A stretch of DNA of 54,542 nucleotides from contig JACQZP010000018.1 of assembly GCA_016213825.1 (NCBI GenBank), positions 1-54,542 of the forward strand, read 5' to 3'. A model generated the notes under the pieces. It was not told the origin of the DNA and searched no databases. It saw only the letters and a program-made list of their open reading frames with translations. The DNA comes from Acetobacterium woodii (GTDB lineage Bacteria > Bacillota > Clostridia > Eubacteriales > Eubacteriaceae). Shown here piece after piece: positions 1-6,635 of the stretch (positions are counted from its first letter, which is position 1; every line of letters begins with the position of its first letter). The position numbers and the translations under genes are program-made.

Positions 1-9
1 AAATCAAGT

Positions 10-94
10 GGGAGAATGCCCGAGTGGCTAAAGGGGGCGGACTGTAAATCCGTTGACGACGTCTACGATGGTTCGAAACCATCTTCTCCCACCA
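10..94 (+). tRNA. tRNA-Tyr (GTA)
   Basis: This 85-nt class II tRNA has a long variable arm. The acceptor stem GGGAGAA pairs with TTCTCCC, followed by A and an encoded CCA. The anticodon GTA is at 44-46. The same 85 bases recur at 54162-54246, so the window carries two identical tRNA-Tyr genes. Confidence 0.97.
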
Positions 95-393
95 AAGCTT
101 TATCCCAATTTCAGGGATGAAATTGGTCGGAAGTTGAGCGTGAGCGAAACGACAGTGATAAAGCAAACGTATTTTAACTGAAAACTCATCCAAGATGGAT
201 GAGAAGAGTTTTCAATTAAAATACGATCCTTAGCACAACTAAATACAATATGACCCATTAGCTCAGTTGGTATAAGCAGAGAACCAAAAATGCACGACCG
301 TAGGAAGTGAACATTTTTGTGTGAATCGCTTAGTTAGGCAAACTTGAGTATTACACAGTCGTATAAAGACAAATATAACTTAATATTCTATCT
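95..393. other. tRNA spacer with long hairpin
   Basis: No gene is seen in this 299-bp spacer. It holds a long inverted repeat at 169-226: CGTATTTTAA pairs with TTAAAATACG, then TGAAAACTC-type inner arms, and CTCATCC (186-192) pairs with GGATGAG (198-204). One mismatch and a short bulge interrupt it, and no T-tract follows, so it is not an obvious terminator. The spacer also holds a lone TTAGCACA at 231-238, matching the repeats at both prophage ends, and a tRNA-Lys remnant at 252-272. It may be a dispersed intergenic element or a scar of an earlier insertion. Confidence 0.6.
252..272 (+). pseudogene. tRNA-Lys 5' fragment
   Basis: These 21 nt are identical to the first 21 nt of the intact tRNA-Lys at 394 (acceptor 5' strand and D-arm, beginning GACCCATTAGCTC). 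The sequence then diverges completely: there is no anticodon arm, T-arm or 3' acceptor strand. It is a broken partial copy lying 142 bp upstream of the functional gene. Confidence 0.8.
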
Positions 394-469
394 GACCCAT
401 TAGCTCAGTTGGTAGAGCATCTGACTTTTAATCAGGGTGTCGGGCGTTCAAGTCGCCCATGGGTCACCA
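394..469 (+). tRNA. tRNA-Lys (TTT), prophage integration target
   Basis: This is a complete 76-nt tRNA with acceptor GACCCAT pairing with ATGGGTC, then A and CCA. The anticodon TTT is at 427-429. The 3' 53 nt are repeated exactly at 37775-37827. The gene is therefore a hybrid: its 5' part is chromosomal and its 3' part was restored by phage DNA on integration. Confidence 0.97.
417..469. other. attL core (53-bp direct repeat)
   Basis: The sequence from GCATCTGAC to the encoded CCA is identical to 37775-37827. Identity stops on both sides: GA precedes it here against AT at the other copy, and ATTTTACA follows against TTTTAAAA. It covers the anticodon arm through the 3' end of tRNA-Lys, a common target for tyrosine recombinases, and the integrase gene lies 127 bp inside it. 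Confidence 0.95.
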
Positions 470-482
470 ATTTTACATTTAA

Positions 483-512
483 AAACCGCTATTTAAAGCG
501 GTTTATTTTTTT
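483..512 (+). terminator. Phage-supplied terminator of tRNA-Lys
   Basis: An 8-bp stem (AAACCGCT with AGCGGTTT) with a 6-nt loop is followed by TATTTTTTT. It lies just inside attL, so it belongs to the phage and terminates the reconstituted tRNA-Lys. The other strand also ends in a T5 run, so it can serve the integrase gene reading towards it. The host's original tRNA-Lys terminator is at 37839-37869. Confidence 0.85.
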
Positions 513-528
513 ACCTTTAATTTCAATC

Positions 529-602
529 TTCGCACACTTGCAAATCTTCGCACAATTTTAGCACATCAGAAATATTTCTAAAAACTTCACACATTTCACA
601 CA
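529..602. repeat. Putative integrase arm-type sites, left
   Basis: Five related octamers occur in one orientation: TTCGCACA at 529-536 and 547-554, TTAGCACA at 558-565, and TTCACACA at 586-593 and 595-602. TTAGCACA also occurs twice near attR (37647-37654 and 37658-37665). Short direct repeats on both sides of the core are what arm-binding by the N-terminal domain of a lambda-type integrase requires. The assignment is inferred. Confidence 0.5.
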
Positions 603-1723
603 CTCCGTTTAAACTGAACAATCTTATCAGAAGTTTCCAGGTACTGATCCAGGGCGTCGATCGCTGTTCGTTTGAGATCATCAAGGGCATGTAAGTAAAT
701 GTCACCGGTGATGGTGATGGAACTATGTCCCAGGATATCTGAGACCGTTTTAATGTCGGCTCCATGATACAGCATTAATGTTGCTGCAGTATGTCGGAGA
801 TCATGGAAGCGGATATTTTCAAATGCAGGTCCTTTAATATTTGTATATGAGTGCGAAACATATTCCGGAATAAATTGCATACCATTACGATGAACACAGA
901 TGTATTTATTTTTAACATAGCTTTCACCAAAATGTTTCCGATATTTTGCCTGGTCTTTAATTTCTGCTTTTAATTTCTTTGCTACACCCAGGGTAAAAGG
1001 AATTTGCCTGGTCTGTTTACTCTTTGTCGATCGGTGGAAATATTTACCTTCTTTGTAATGCAAAGTTCTCCGGACAGTAATTACCCGGGTCTTGAAATTA
1101 ATATCCTGCCACTGCAAACCACAGACCTCAGCCCGGCGTAAACCTAGGAAGAGGGATAAGTTAACAGCCGTTTCAATTTCAGCCCCGGAAAAGTAGGATA
1201 AGAAAGTTTTAACCATATCCGGATGGATAATCTCAGCCTTGAATTTATCTTTTGAAATTGGTCTTGCAAGATCAGCAGGGTTAAACTGGATCAGGCGATC
1301 CTTTAGAGCTTGCTTAAGGGATTGTTTTAAAATTCGATGGTAATAATTACAGCTGGTACCACCAAGGCCATCGGCATGGAGATCATTATACAAAGACTCG
1401 ATATCCGTAACGGTTAATTTTTGCAACTGGATTTTACCTATGATCTCGCCCATGGCCGCCGTCGTCGATTCATAGGAAGAGTATGTTTTATCAGACAGGG
1501 ACGATTTTTTATAAGATAACCACTTTTCAAAGTATTCACTGACAAGAATTTTTGACGGGCTGACATAAGTTCCGTCACGTTGGGAAGCTTCAATACTGAC
1601 CTTAAAATCATTGGCATCTTTGGCCCGATCAAAGTTCTTCATCCGTTGTTTACCATCTTCACGCCATCGAACCTGCCACGTTTTCTTTCCAGATTCGTAT
1701 TCTATTTTCTTTACTGTAGCCAT
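596..1723 (-). CDS. int: Tyrosine recombinase integrase
   Basis: This 375-residue enzyme catalyses site-specific integration and, with an excision factor, excision. Residues 1-50 form an arm-binding domain (QVRWREDGKQ), about 60-155 the SAM-like core-binding domain, and 165-360 the catalytic domain. The catalytic set is visible: R196 in GLRRAE, H307 and R310 in HDLRH, H333 in LGHSS, and nucleophile Y343 in DIYLHAL. AGGAGG precedes the ATG. It is transcribed towards attL, the usual layout for a tRNA-targeting prophage. The gene is intact and of normal family length. Confidence 0.97.
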   Translation of the reverse strand: MATVKKIEYESGKKTWQVRWREDGKQRMKNFDRAKDANDFKVSIEASQRDGTYVSPSKILVSEYFEKWLSYKKSSLSDKTYSSYESTTAAMGEIIGKIQLQKLTVTDIESLYNDLHADGLGGTSCNYYHRILKQSLKQALKDRLIQFNPADLARPISKDKFKAEIIHPDMVKTFLSYFSGAEIETAVNLSLFLGLRRAEVCGLQWQDINFKTRVITVRRTLHYKEGKYFHRSTKSKQTRQIPFTLGVAKKLKAEIKDQAKYRKHFGESYVKNKYICVHRNGMQFIPEYVSHSYTNIKGPAFENIRFHDLRHTAATLMLYHGADIKTVSDILGHSSITITGDIYLHALDDLKRTAIDALDQYLETSDKIVQFKRSV

Positions 1724-1779
1724 TATTCTTAATCCTCCTAAAAAAGGGCATAAAAAACCCCGATTTCATTCATAAACGT

Positions 1780-1808
1780 TGAAAAAAACCGGGCATAATG
1801 CTACAATA
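1780..1808 (+). promoter_or_regulatory. Promoter of antisense small RNA
   Basis: TTGAAA at 1780-1785 and TACAAT at 1803-1808 are separated by exactly 17 bp. It points right, away from the integrase start and opposite to the flanking leftward genes. No ORF lies downstream before the terminator at 1854-1891. Confidence 0.65.
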
Positions 1809-1844
1809 TAAGAAGTGAAGAGGTATATTGTGCTTATGCTCGGT
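1783..1844 (-). terminator. Leftward terminator of lysogeny operon
   Basis: Read leftwards, CCGAGCATAA (from 1844) pairs with TTATGCCCGG (ending at 1790) with one mismatch, with CACAATATA/TATATTGT extending the stem, followed by seven T. It lies 60 bp beyond the stop of the gene at 1904. The arms overlap the antisense promoter, so the two transcripts converge and overlap. Confidence 0.65.
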
Positions 1845-1891
1845 ATATCTAGAACCGCCTTTTCTGTTGGTAGCAGAAGGGCGGTTTTTTT
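1815..1891 (+). ncRNA. Candidate antisense small RNA
   Basis: A consensus promoter (1780-1808) and a strong Rho-independent terminator (13-bp stem 1854-1866 with 1874-1886, then T7) delimit an RNA of about 77 nt with no credible ORF. The leftward transcript of the gene ending at 1904 should continue to a terminator at 1844-1783, so its 3' untranslated region would be fully complementary to this RNA. The geometry resembles type I toxin-antitoxin pairs such as txpA/RatA, but no small hydrophobic toxin ORF is visible here. Function is inferred; the 5' end is estimated. Confidence 0.55.
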
Positions 1892-1903
1892 ATAGATAAT
1901 TTT

Positions 1904-2431
1904 TTATTTTAAACCATATTGTGTTTTCATAGTTAATGCACCATCTTGTATACTCAAAATAGCATTTGCACCAAAGTCGCCTTCACCTTCAAATGTGTAG
2001 GTTTGAGTATAGTACGGTTCGCCCTTAGTTCCAACCTCCGAGGAGAGTGTGCCAGAGCCGCCAACTATTGCCACGACTTCATCATAAGTCATACCATTTT
2101 GGATAGCTGTGAATTCGGCCATATTCATTTTAGGGGAATTTGTTGGAGCAACCGGTTCTTCTTTTTTTGTTTCGGTGGTTGCTTTTTGTTCGGCCACGAC
2201 TTCTGTCTTAGCAGCAGTTTGATTGGTAGTTTTTGAAGCTCCACCGCCAAAGACACCACTCAACCATGCCAATGAATAAAAACCTAAAATAACAGTTAGA
2301 ATAATTCGAAGAACCATGCCACCCTTTTTGCTCACCCACAATAACGCAATCCCAGCAGGCGGGATAAAAATACACGCCAATACCACAACCCACGTCTTCT
2401 GCCAAAAAGGCACTTTTACTTTCTCTTCCAA
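1904..2431 (-). CDS. Membrane protein with C-terminal SmpA/DUF3862-like domain
   Basis: This protein of about 175 residues has two hydrophobic segments near the N-terminus (WVVVLACIFIPPAGIALLW and a second starting MVLRIILTVILG), a Thr/Glu/Lys-rich linker, and a folded C-terminal domain (FTAIQNGMTYDEVVAIVGG) like the small DUF3862/BLIP-type domains of Firmicute surface proteins. I chose TTG at 2431 because AAGGAGG lies 8 nt before it; an in-frame ATG at 2482 has no ribosome site. It follows the repressor in the same direction and is probably expressed in the lysogen, so a role in conversion or superinfection exclusion is plausible but unproven. Confidence 0.75.
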   Translation of the reverse strand: MEEKVKVPFWQKTWVVVLACIFIPPAGIALLWVSKKGGMVLRIILTVILGFYSLAWLSGVFGGGASKTTNQTAAKTEVVAEQKATTETKKEEPVAPTNSPKMNMAEFTAIQNGMTYDEVVAIVGGSGTLSSEVGTKGEPYYTQTYTFEGEGDFGANAILSIQDGALTMKTQYGLK

Positions 2432-2541
2432 AATCAATTCCTCCTTCAAAATATTTAAAACATGCCTATCTGCACAAAACATTCAAAAATGCGAACAAAT
2501 AGACAGTGCTCCAATCAAAATTTAAGACAGCACGGATTAGT

Positions 2542-3021
2542 TTAACCCACTTTCTTCTTTACATCGGCGGAATCGGGTGTAGCTCCAGACGTTGAAAAAC
2601 GCCGTTCATCTTCCAACTCTTTCCGGTAAGCTTCCACTTCCAAATCAATTGCTTCATCTTCATCCGCAATAGCTCCACCAAAGACATTGACAAAGTAACC
2701 CTTAAAAACCTTCCGATGCTCTGGTGAAAGCTTCAGGTATTCCTGTAAGATCTTGATATCCAACTGATCGAGGTTGTATTTTTTTTGGAGGTCAAGCAAT
2801 TCGTCATCCTGGGTGAGGTTGAACACATCGCCGGAGCCAGTTCTCAACCATTTTTCAGAGACATTGAACTCACGTACTATTGCACGGATGGTCTGATCAG
2901 ATAAGTTACGTCTGCCAATTTCATATCCGGATACAGCAGATTTAGAAATACCGATTTGCGTTCCGAAATCTTCTTGATTCAAGTTAAGTTTTTCTCTAAG
3001 TATTTTAATTCGTTTATTCAT
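2542..3021 (-). CDS. CI-like XRE-family phage repressor
   Basis: This 159-residue DNA-binding protein should maintain lysogeny by repressing the rightward early promoter. Residues 1-60 are an HTH_3 domain (LNLNQEDFGTQIGISKSAVS, then YEIGRRN). The remainder is helical and acidic, with no S24 peptidase domain, so LexA-type self-cleavage is not expected. ATG at 3021 is preferred because GGAGG lies 5 nt upstream; an ATG 12 nt earlier would overlap that site. It is divergent from the early operon and probably shares a transcript with the gene at 1904-2431. Confidence 0.9.
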   Translation of the reverse strand: MNKRIKILREKLNLNQEDFGTQIGISKSAVSGYEIGRRNLSDQTIRAIVREFNVSEKWLRTGSGDVFNLTQDDELLDLQKKYNLDQLDIKILQEYLKLSPEHRKVFKGYFVNVFGGAIADEDEAIDLEVEAYRKELEDERRFSTSGATPDSADVKKKVG

Positions 3022-3039
3022 CACAACCTCCATGAGCTA

Positions 3040-3116
3040 ATAATAGTTGACTAGGTACGCTTTGTCAACAAAAAAATCAAAAAAGTGTTGACAATGTATG
3101 CAATGCGTACTAAAAT
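3040..3116. promoter_or_regulatory. Divergent lysis-lysogeny promoters and operators
   Basis: Leftward: TTGACA (complement of 3063-3068), 17 bp, TATTAT (complement of 3040-3045), driving the repressor. Rightward: TTGACA 3088-3093, 17 bp, TAAAAT 3111-3116, driving the early genes. GTATGC-AAT-GCGTAC (3096-3110) is a near-perfect inverted repeat lying wholly in the rightward spacer. A matching half-site GTACGC (3055-3060) lies in the leftward spacer. Repressor binding there could silence early genes and autoregulate. Confidence 0.8.
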
Positions 3117-3195
3117 TAACGCAATGACAACCTAATAGGATAAAAAACATTATCCCGGCCGTGGGAGATTAACACTTTTGAAGGAGGTGAAGAGG

Positions 3196-3498
3196 ATGGA
3201 CGAAAAACAAAGAGGCCTATTTGCAATATTAATAGAAGCAGTAGAGACAATTTCAAATTCAGAAGAAATCAAAAGCAAATGCAATGATATGACGATCGAA
3301 TGTAAAACGCTAATACAGGAAAAGAAATTGAAACAGGGTCGCATCACAATGCTTGTAGAAATTGAAAACGTCCCTGGAAGAAATTTTGACGAATTGATTA
3401 ATTCAATCAGCAAACTTTCAATGGAGATTCAAAGTGACATCAGTAAAGAGATTCTTAACGCAGTTGGGAAAAACTTAGGAGGTGAAGAGGATGAGTGA
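3196..3498 (+). CDS. Early phage protein, unknown function
   Basis: This is the first gene of the rightward early operon, about 80 bp after the -10 box. The 100-residue product is soluble, helical and charged, with no motif I recognise. ATG at 3196 was chosen because AAGGAGG ends 8 nt upstream; an upstream in-frame TTG overlaps that site. The last 8 nt overlap the next gene, indicating translational coupling. Candidates from position alone would be a Cro-like or host-takeover factor, but no helix-turn-helix is evident. Confidence 0.7.
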   Translation: MDEKQRGLFAILIEAVETISNSEEIKSKCNDMTIECKTLIQEKKLKQGRITMLVEIENVPGRNFDELINSISKLSMEIQSDISKEILNAVGKNLGGEEDE

Positions 3499-3970
3499 TG
3501 ATTGCAAGTTTTGCTCCGAAGAAAAAGAAGAGCAACAAACAGGGATTCGTAATGGCAGTTTTAAAATTGAGATGTGGAAAAATACCAGTCAAGATCTGGA
3601 CGATGAATTTTATTTAAATGTTCAACACTTTAATCAAAACATTTGCGAAGATGATTTCAAAATACTGTATTGTCCCATATGTGGAAGAAAATTAAATGAT
3701 AAAAATAGATCAAAAGATTATGAAGAATTAACAACAGGTAAATCAACCATCAACGAAATTAGAAAAAGAAACGAACTGAAACCGTTAATGGATGAAGAGG
3801 CAGATAAAAAGCTTATTCTTCAAAAATCATTGGGAGAAACTGGATTAAAGATAAAAGTTGATGCAACAGAAGTCAAAGAACTAGTTGAAAAATTGAACCA
3901 AGCAAAAGATTTAATTTCTGAAATAAATGTAACGCTTGGCTCAATAAAAATTGGAATTGAATCTTTATAA
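3491..3970 (+). CDS. Early protein with split zinc-ribbon
   Basis: The 159-residue product has CKFC near the N-terminus and CPICGRKL around residue 61, a pair of CxxC knuckles able to hold one zinc ion; the CPICGRKL form is frequent in small phage proteins. The C-terminal half (residues 80-159) is helical and lysine/glutamate-rich and may coil. ATG at 3491 follows AGGAGG by 8 nt, in a leader almost identical to that of the preceding gene. Its 3' end overlaps the convergent gene at 3965 by 6 nt. No specific function assigned. Confidence 0.75.
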   Translation: MSDDCKFCSEEKEEQQTGIRNGSFKIEMWKNTSQDLDDEFYLNVQHFNQNICEDDFKILYCPICGRKLNDKNRSKDYEELTTGKSTINEIRKRNELKPLMDEEADKKLILQKSLGETGLKIKVDATEVKELVEKLNQAKDLISEINVTLGSIKIGIESL

Positions 3971-4282
3971 ACCTAAATCATCAATGCGTTTTTTTAACAC
4001 TATTTTCCCGGCAGTTTCTGACATCTCTTTGTATGTCTCGAATTTAGTGTTTGCACGGACAAAACCATCAAGCTCAGTTTTACTTATTAATTCAAGCTGT
4101 TCATTGTTTTCCATTTCGAAACCGCTTGTATCTATAAATTCTTGGAAACTTTTAAATGATGTATTTTCAATCATAAAATCATCAGAAAAAGCTTCGAAAG
4201 CATCGATATCACCATAATTTGAGAGAGTATCAAGTTTATCGATAAGATCACTGAGATTGCCTGTGAATTCTGCTTTTGCCAT
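3965..4282 (-). CDS. Unknown acidic protein, opposite to early operon
   Basis: A 105-residue acidic protein rich in Phe, Asp and Glu, with no membrane segment or motif I recognise. It is the only gene in the early region on the minus strand. It has its own ribosome site (AAAGGAG, 8 nt before the ATG) and a well-formed promoter at 4332-4360. Being opposite to the early operon, it could be expressed in the lysogen, as morons are. Convergent overlap with the upstream gene means early transcription would interfere with it. Confidence 0.7.
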   Translation of the reverse strand: MAKAEFTGNLSDLIDKLDTLSNYGDIDAFEAFSDDFMIENTSFKSFQEFIDTSGFEMENNEQLELISKTELDGFVRANTKFETYKEMSETAGKIVLKKRIDDLGL

Positions 4283-4331
4283 TTGTTAAACTCCTTTCAA
4301 TGAATTTCAGCCTGGCAGGGCTGATATATTC

Positions 4332-4360
4332 ATTATAGGATTGTGAGAAAAAAGAAACAA
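4332..4360 (-). promoter_or_regulatory. Promoter of the reverse-oriented gene
   Basis: Read leftwards, TTGTTT (complement of 4355-4360), a 17-bp spacer and a perfect TATAAT (complement of 4332-4337). It lies 50 bp upstream of the gene ending at 3965. A weaker rightward pair (TTGTGA 4341-4346, 18 bp, TATTTA 4365-4370) overlaps it and could drive the gene at 4413. Confidence 0.65.
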
Positions 4361-4412
4361 GTTTTATTTAAAGAGGTGATTTGAAATTTTCGACAGCAAG
4401 GAGGTGAGAATG

Positions 4413-4601
4413 ATGACTGACGAAAAAAATAGACTGGAAACAGAAGAATTTGCTGAGTTATTAAGCAAGTTGGAAGATCAGGCGGCAAAGGATTTTATTT
4501 ACGGTGTGGTTAAAGGAATGGTTTTGAGTATGGAATTAACCAAGGATCAGGCAGCACGAGATGAAGACAGTGAATCACACGCGTTGGGAAAAGCTAGTTA
4601 A
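4413..4601 (+). CDS. Small acidic early protein
   Basis: A 62-residue acidic helical protein (EEFAELLSKLEDQAAKDFIY) with no recognised family. I used ATG at 4413 because AAGGAGG ends 8 nt upstream, the spacing seen in the sister early genes; ATG at 4410 is an alternative. Similar small proteins with a phenylalanine/tyrosine-rich amphipathic helix are common in Firmicute phage early regions. The role is unknown. Confidence 0.65.
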   Translation: MTDEKNRLETEEFAELLSKLEDQAAKDFIYGVVKGMVLSMELTKDQAARDEDSESHALGKAS

Positions 4602-4629
4602 ATTTAGGGTAGGAAGGAGGTGAAGATAG

Positions 4630-4809
4630 ATGCAAATAATTTTTGGATCAGGAATTTGTATTGACAAGGAATATTTAAAAAGTATTCATGAACCAATCAA
4701 GAGTGTCATAAAAAAGGAACTTCCTGAAGAATACCAAACAAGTGAAGTGATTAAATATGTTCTCGAGAAATTAATTAAAGAAATTGATGAGCTTAGAGTT
4801 ATTTTATAA
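4630..4809 (+). CDS. Small early protein, unknown
   Basis: This 59-residue ORF (starts MQIIFGSGICID, ends ELRVIL) follows AAGGAGGTGAAGATAG, nearly the same leader as the genes at 3196 and 3491. The C-terminal half is helical and rich in Lys, Glu and Ile. The ribosome site and tight spacing support it as real; nothing indicates function. Confidence 0.6.
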   Translation: MQIIFGSGICIDKEYLKSIHEPIKSVIKKELPEEYQTSEVIKYVLEKLIKEIDELRVIL

Positions 4810-4841
4810 TTTTTTACAATAAAAATTGAAAGGATAACAAT

Positions 4842-5156
4842 GTGAAAAGAAGTATAGGAATAATTGGTGTTGTTATTGCTGTTGGATTGATTTTGGTAGG
4901 GATCGGCTTTGGAATTCGGATGTGGAGAGTAAATACAGATCGAATTATTTTCAAACAATCCGCCGTTTATACAGAGGGTGTTGCGGATGATCTTGCGAAA
5001 TATAAATTTGAGATGCAGACCACTCAAGATGAAGCGGAAAAGAAGGTAATCTGTGAGTTTGTAAATTCAAGGTTTGCGAATCTTGATGAATCCAAGCTTG
5101 AAAATGATGATTTAAAGCGATTCCTGAAGGATTGCAGAAATGGAGAACTAAATTAA
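4842..5156 (+). CDS. Single-pass membrane protein, unknown
   Basis: A 104-residue protein with one N-terminal transmembrane helix (IGIIGVVIAVGLILVGIGFG) after two basic residues. It is followed by a soluble domain with spaced Cys, Phe and acidic residues that most likely faces outside. GTG start; AAAGGA lies 9 nt upstream. Its TAA shares one base with the ATG of the lipoprotein gene that follows, so both are translated together and may form an envelope-acting pair. No family recognised. Confidence 0.7.
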   Translation: MKRSIGIIGVVIAVGLILVGIGFGIRMWRVNTDRIIFKQSAVYTEGVADDLAKYKFEMQTTQDEAEKKVICEFVNSRFANLDESKLENDDLKRFLKDCRNGELN

Positions 5157-5692
5157 TGAAAAAGAAAATCGGTACCATAGTAATATGCGTTGGGCTGACA
5201 GGAATGGTTTTTATGATGGGCGGGTGTTCCGCTGATCAAAACAGAGTAAAAGAAGAAGCTTACCAGGAAACGCAAATGACTCAAGCGACGGCGGAAATTG
5301 GGATGCCAGAAATTACGGAGTTCTACGAAAAGAAAATGGCAAAAGAAATACTTGAAATGCGTGACGATAGCTCACTGATTTGTTACGCATATTCAAAATC
5401 AGATATGACGGGGAAATATGTATATCTGGGAAAATGCATGGGGTTTGGACTACCTTATAGTACACAATATACAAATCCCGAACAAAAAGTAGATATGGTA
5501 GAGCTTACATTGCCTCAAGCTGATCCCAATGGCTTATACAGTCCCGACGGTGTTTCAGCAACATGGTTGATGATGATTGACGAAACAACCGGCGAACGCA
5601 GCATTTCTTATAATGAAAATGACGTTATTGTTCAACAAACAAAAATACCAGCAAGGTTAGTCGAATCATTTAGCTTGACGGCTGATTATTAA
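5156..5692 (+). CDS. Predicted lipoprotein
   Basis: A 178-residue protein with a lysine start, a hydrophobic stretch and the lipobox MGGC-S, so it should be lipidated by Lgt, cleaved by LspA and anchored on the outer face of the membrane. The mature part has a motif SLICYAYSKSDMTGKYVYLG and later Gly/Pro-rich strands, a pattern found in small phage lipoproteins of unknown role. ATG at 5156 overlaps the previous stop. Superinfection exclusion at the surface is a reasonable but unproven role. Confidence 0.78.
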   Translation: MKKKIGTIVICVGLTGMVFMMGGCSADQNRVKEEAYQETQMTQATAEIGMPEITEFYEKKMAKEILEMRDDSSLICYAYSKSDMTGKYVYLGKCMGFGLPYSTQYTNPEQKVDMVELTLPQADPNGLYSPDGVSATWLMMIDETTGERSISYNENDVIVQQTKIPARLVESFSLTADY

Positions 5693-5776
5693 AAATCTAA
5701 ATTGCGAAAGGTAAACAAGTAATAGGAACAAGAACTGCTGCCTGATAAAAAGGCCAGTTAGGAAGGAGGCGGTTTC

Positions 5777-5920
5777 ATGAACGAAATAAAATGTGCAAAC
5801 TGCAAAAGACGTATCGGCAATCACTGCAAGGATTTGGATCAACGGCTAGAACTCTTAGCCGTTGAAAAAGAACTGAAATTTGAGAAGCCAGAGGAATGCC
5901 CAGGGGGTGAAGAAAAATGA
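5777..5920 (+). CDS. Cysteine-rich microprotein
   Basis: This 47-residue ORF follows AAGGAGG by 8 nt. It has CANC, a further Cys after RRIGNH and a fourth Cys near the end (ECPGG), so it could bind a zinc ion. Its stop overlaps the next start (ATGA). Small single-zinc-ribbon proteins are frequent in phage early operons; no function is assigned. Confidence 0.65.
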   Translation: MNEIKCANCKRRIGNHCKDLDQRLELLAVEKELKFEKPEECPGGEEK

Positions 5921-6348
5921 AGATAGATTACAGAAGTAAAACACCGGAATTGGAGATGAGAGTAAGCGGTAAAACGGTAGAGGTAAAATTAGCAAAGCTG
6001 ATCAATAATAATTTCAAGGCAGGGGATGCTCACATAGACCTTACTTACAGAAGAGATCAAAAACTAACCAAGGAAGAATGTAAAAGAGAGCTGAAAAAGT
6101 TTTTGGATAAGACAAAGGAAGTTTATAAGCGACGGGGCTATGAGCTTAAGTATATTACGGTTACAGAATACAAAAGTAGAGAAATCCACCACCATCTAAT
6201 CATTAACATGGTGAATAGTATCAAGGCTAAAGAATTAAACAAAATATGGGAAAAGGGTCGGATACGGTTTATCTGTCTCGATGATACTGGACAGTATGGC
6301 GCACTGGCACATTACTTGGCAAAGGAGGGGAAGAAAAATGACCGTTGA
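5917..6348 (+). CDS. Truncated HUH Rep-like protein
   Basis: This 143-residue protein is a shorter paralogue of the protein at 8329. Both share FKAGDxHIxLTY (motif I-like), the strand TVTEYK, the histidine motif IHHHL (HUH-like metal site), DDTGQY, and AHYLxKE, where YLAK fits the YxxK catalytic tyrosine motif of rolling-circle initiators. It lacks the N-terminal ~55 residues and the C-terminal ~60 residues of the longer copy, ending soon after the tyrosine. The core may still be active, or may act as a competitor or regulator. It overlaps the next gene by 11 nt. Confidence 0.72.
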   Translation: MKIDYRSKTPELEMRVSGKTVEVKLAKLINNNFKAGDAHIDLTYRRDQKLTKEECKRELKKFLDKTKEVYKRRGYELKYITVTEYKSREIHHHLIINMVNSIKAKELNKIWEKGRIRFICLDDTGQYGALAHYLAKEGKKNDR

Positions 6349-6619
6349 TTTTCAAATGACAGAGGCAGACATCCAGAAGATGGCCAGCGTGCTGTTGGCG
6401 GTTCTACTTCCGGAGATTGAGAAGCGAGTTGCCCGGGAGCCGACCCGGACCATGAGCAAACAGGAGGCAATTGATTATCTGCCAGGGGTATCCCGGGAAT
6501 CTTTTGAGGAGATCTGCAGAGTGCACAAGATCGGGGTAAAGGTTGGAACACGCTGGGTGTATACCAATACTGAGTTGGACAAATTACTGGAAGACTATAA
6601 AGGCAAAGTATTAATTTAA
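6338..6619 (+). CDS. Helix-turn-helix excisionase-like protein
   Basis: A 93-residue protein whose C-terminal half (SKQEAIDYLPGVSRESFEEI, then GTRWVYTNTELDKLLEDY) has the helix-turn-helix plus wing of the HTH_17/excisionase family. The N-terminal half is a hydrophobic helix suited to dimerisation. ATG at 6338 follows AAGGAGG by 9 nt. It could be the excision factor, or a partner of the overlapping Rep-like gene that recruits it to DNA. Its GC content is higher than that of its neighbours. Confidence 0.7.
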   Translation: MTVDFQMTEADIQKMASVLLAVLLPEIEKRVAREPTRTMSKQEAIDYLPGVSRESFEEICRVHKIGVKVGTRWVYTNTELDKLLEDYKGKVLI

Positions 6620-6635
6620 AGAATGGAGAGAAAAC

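Noticed and set aside
2432-2482. Upstream ATG for the SmpA-like membrane protein
   Set aside because: It has no ribosome site, while TTG at 2431 has AAGGAGG at ideal distance and begins just before the membrane segment.
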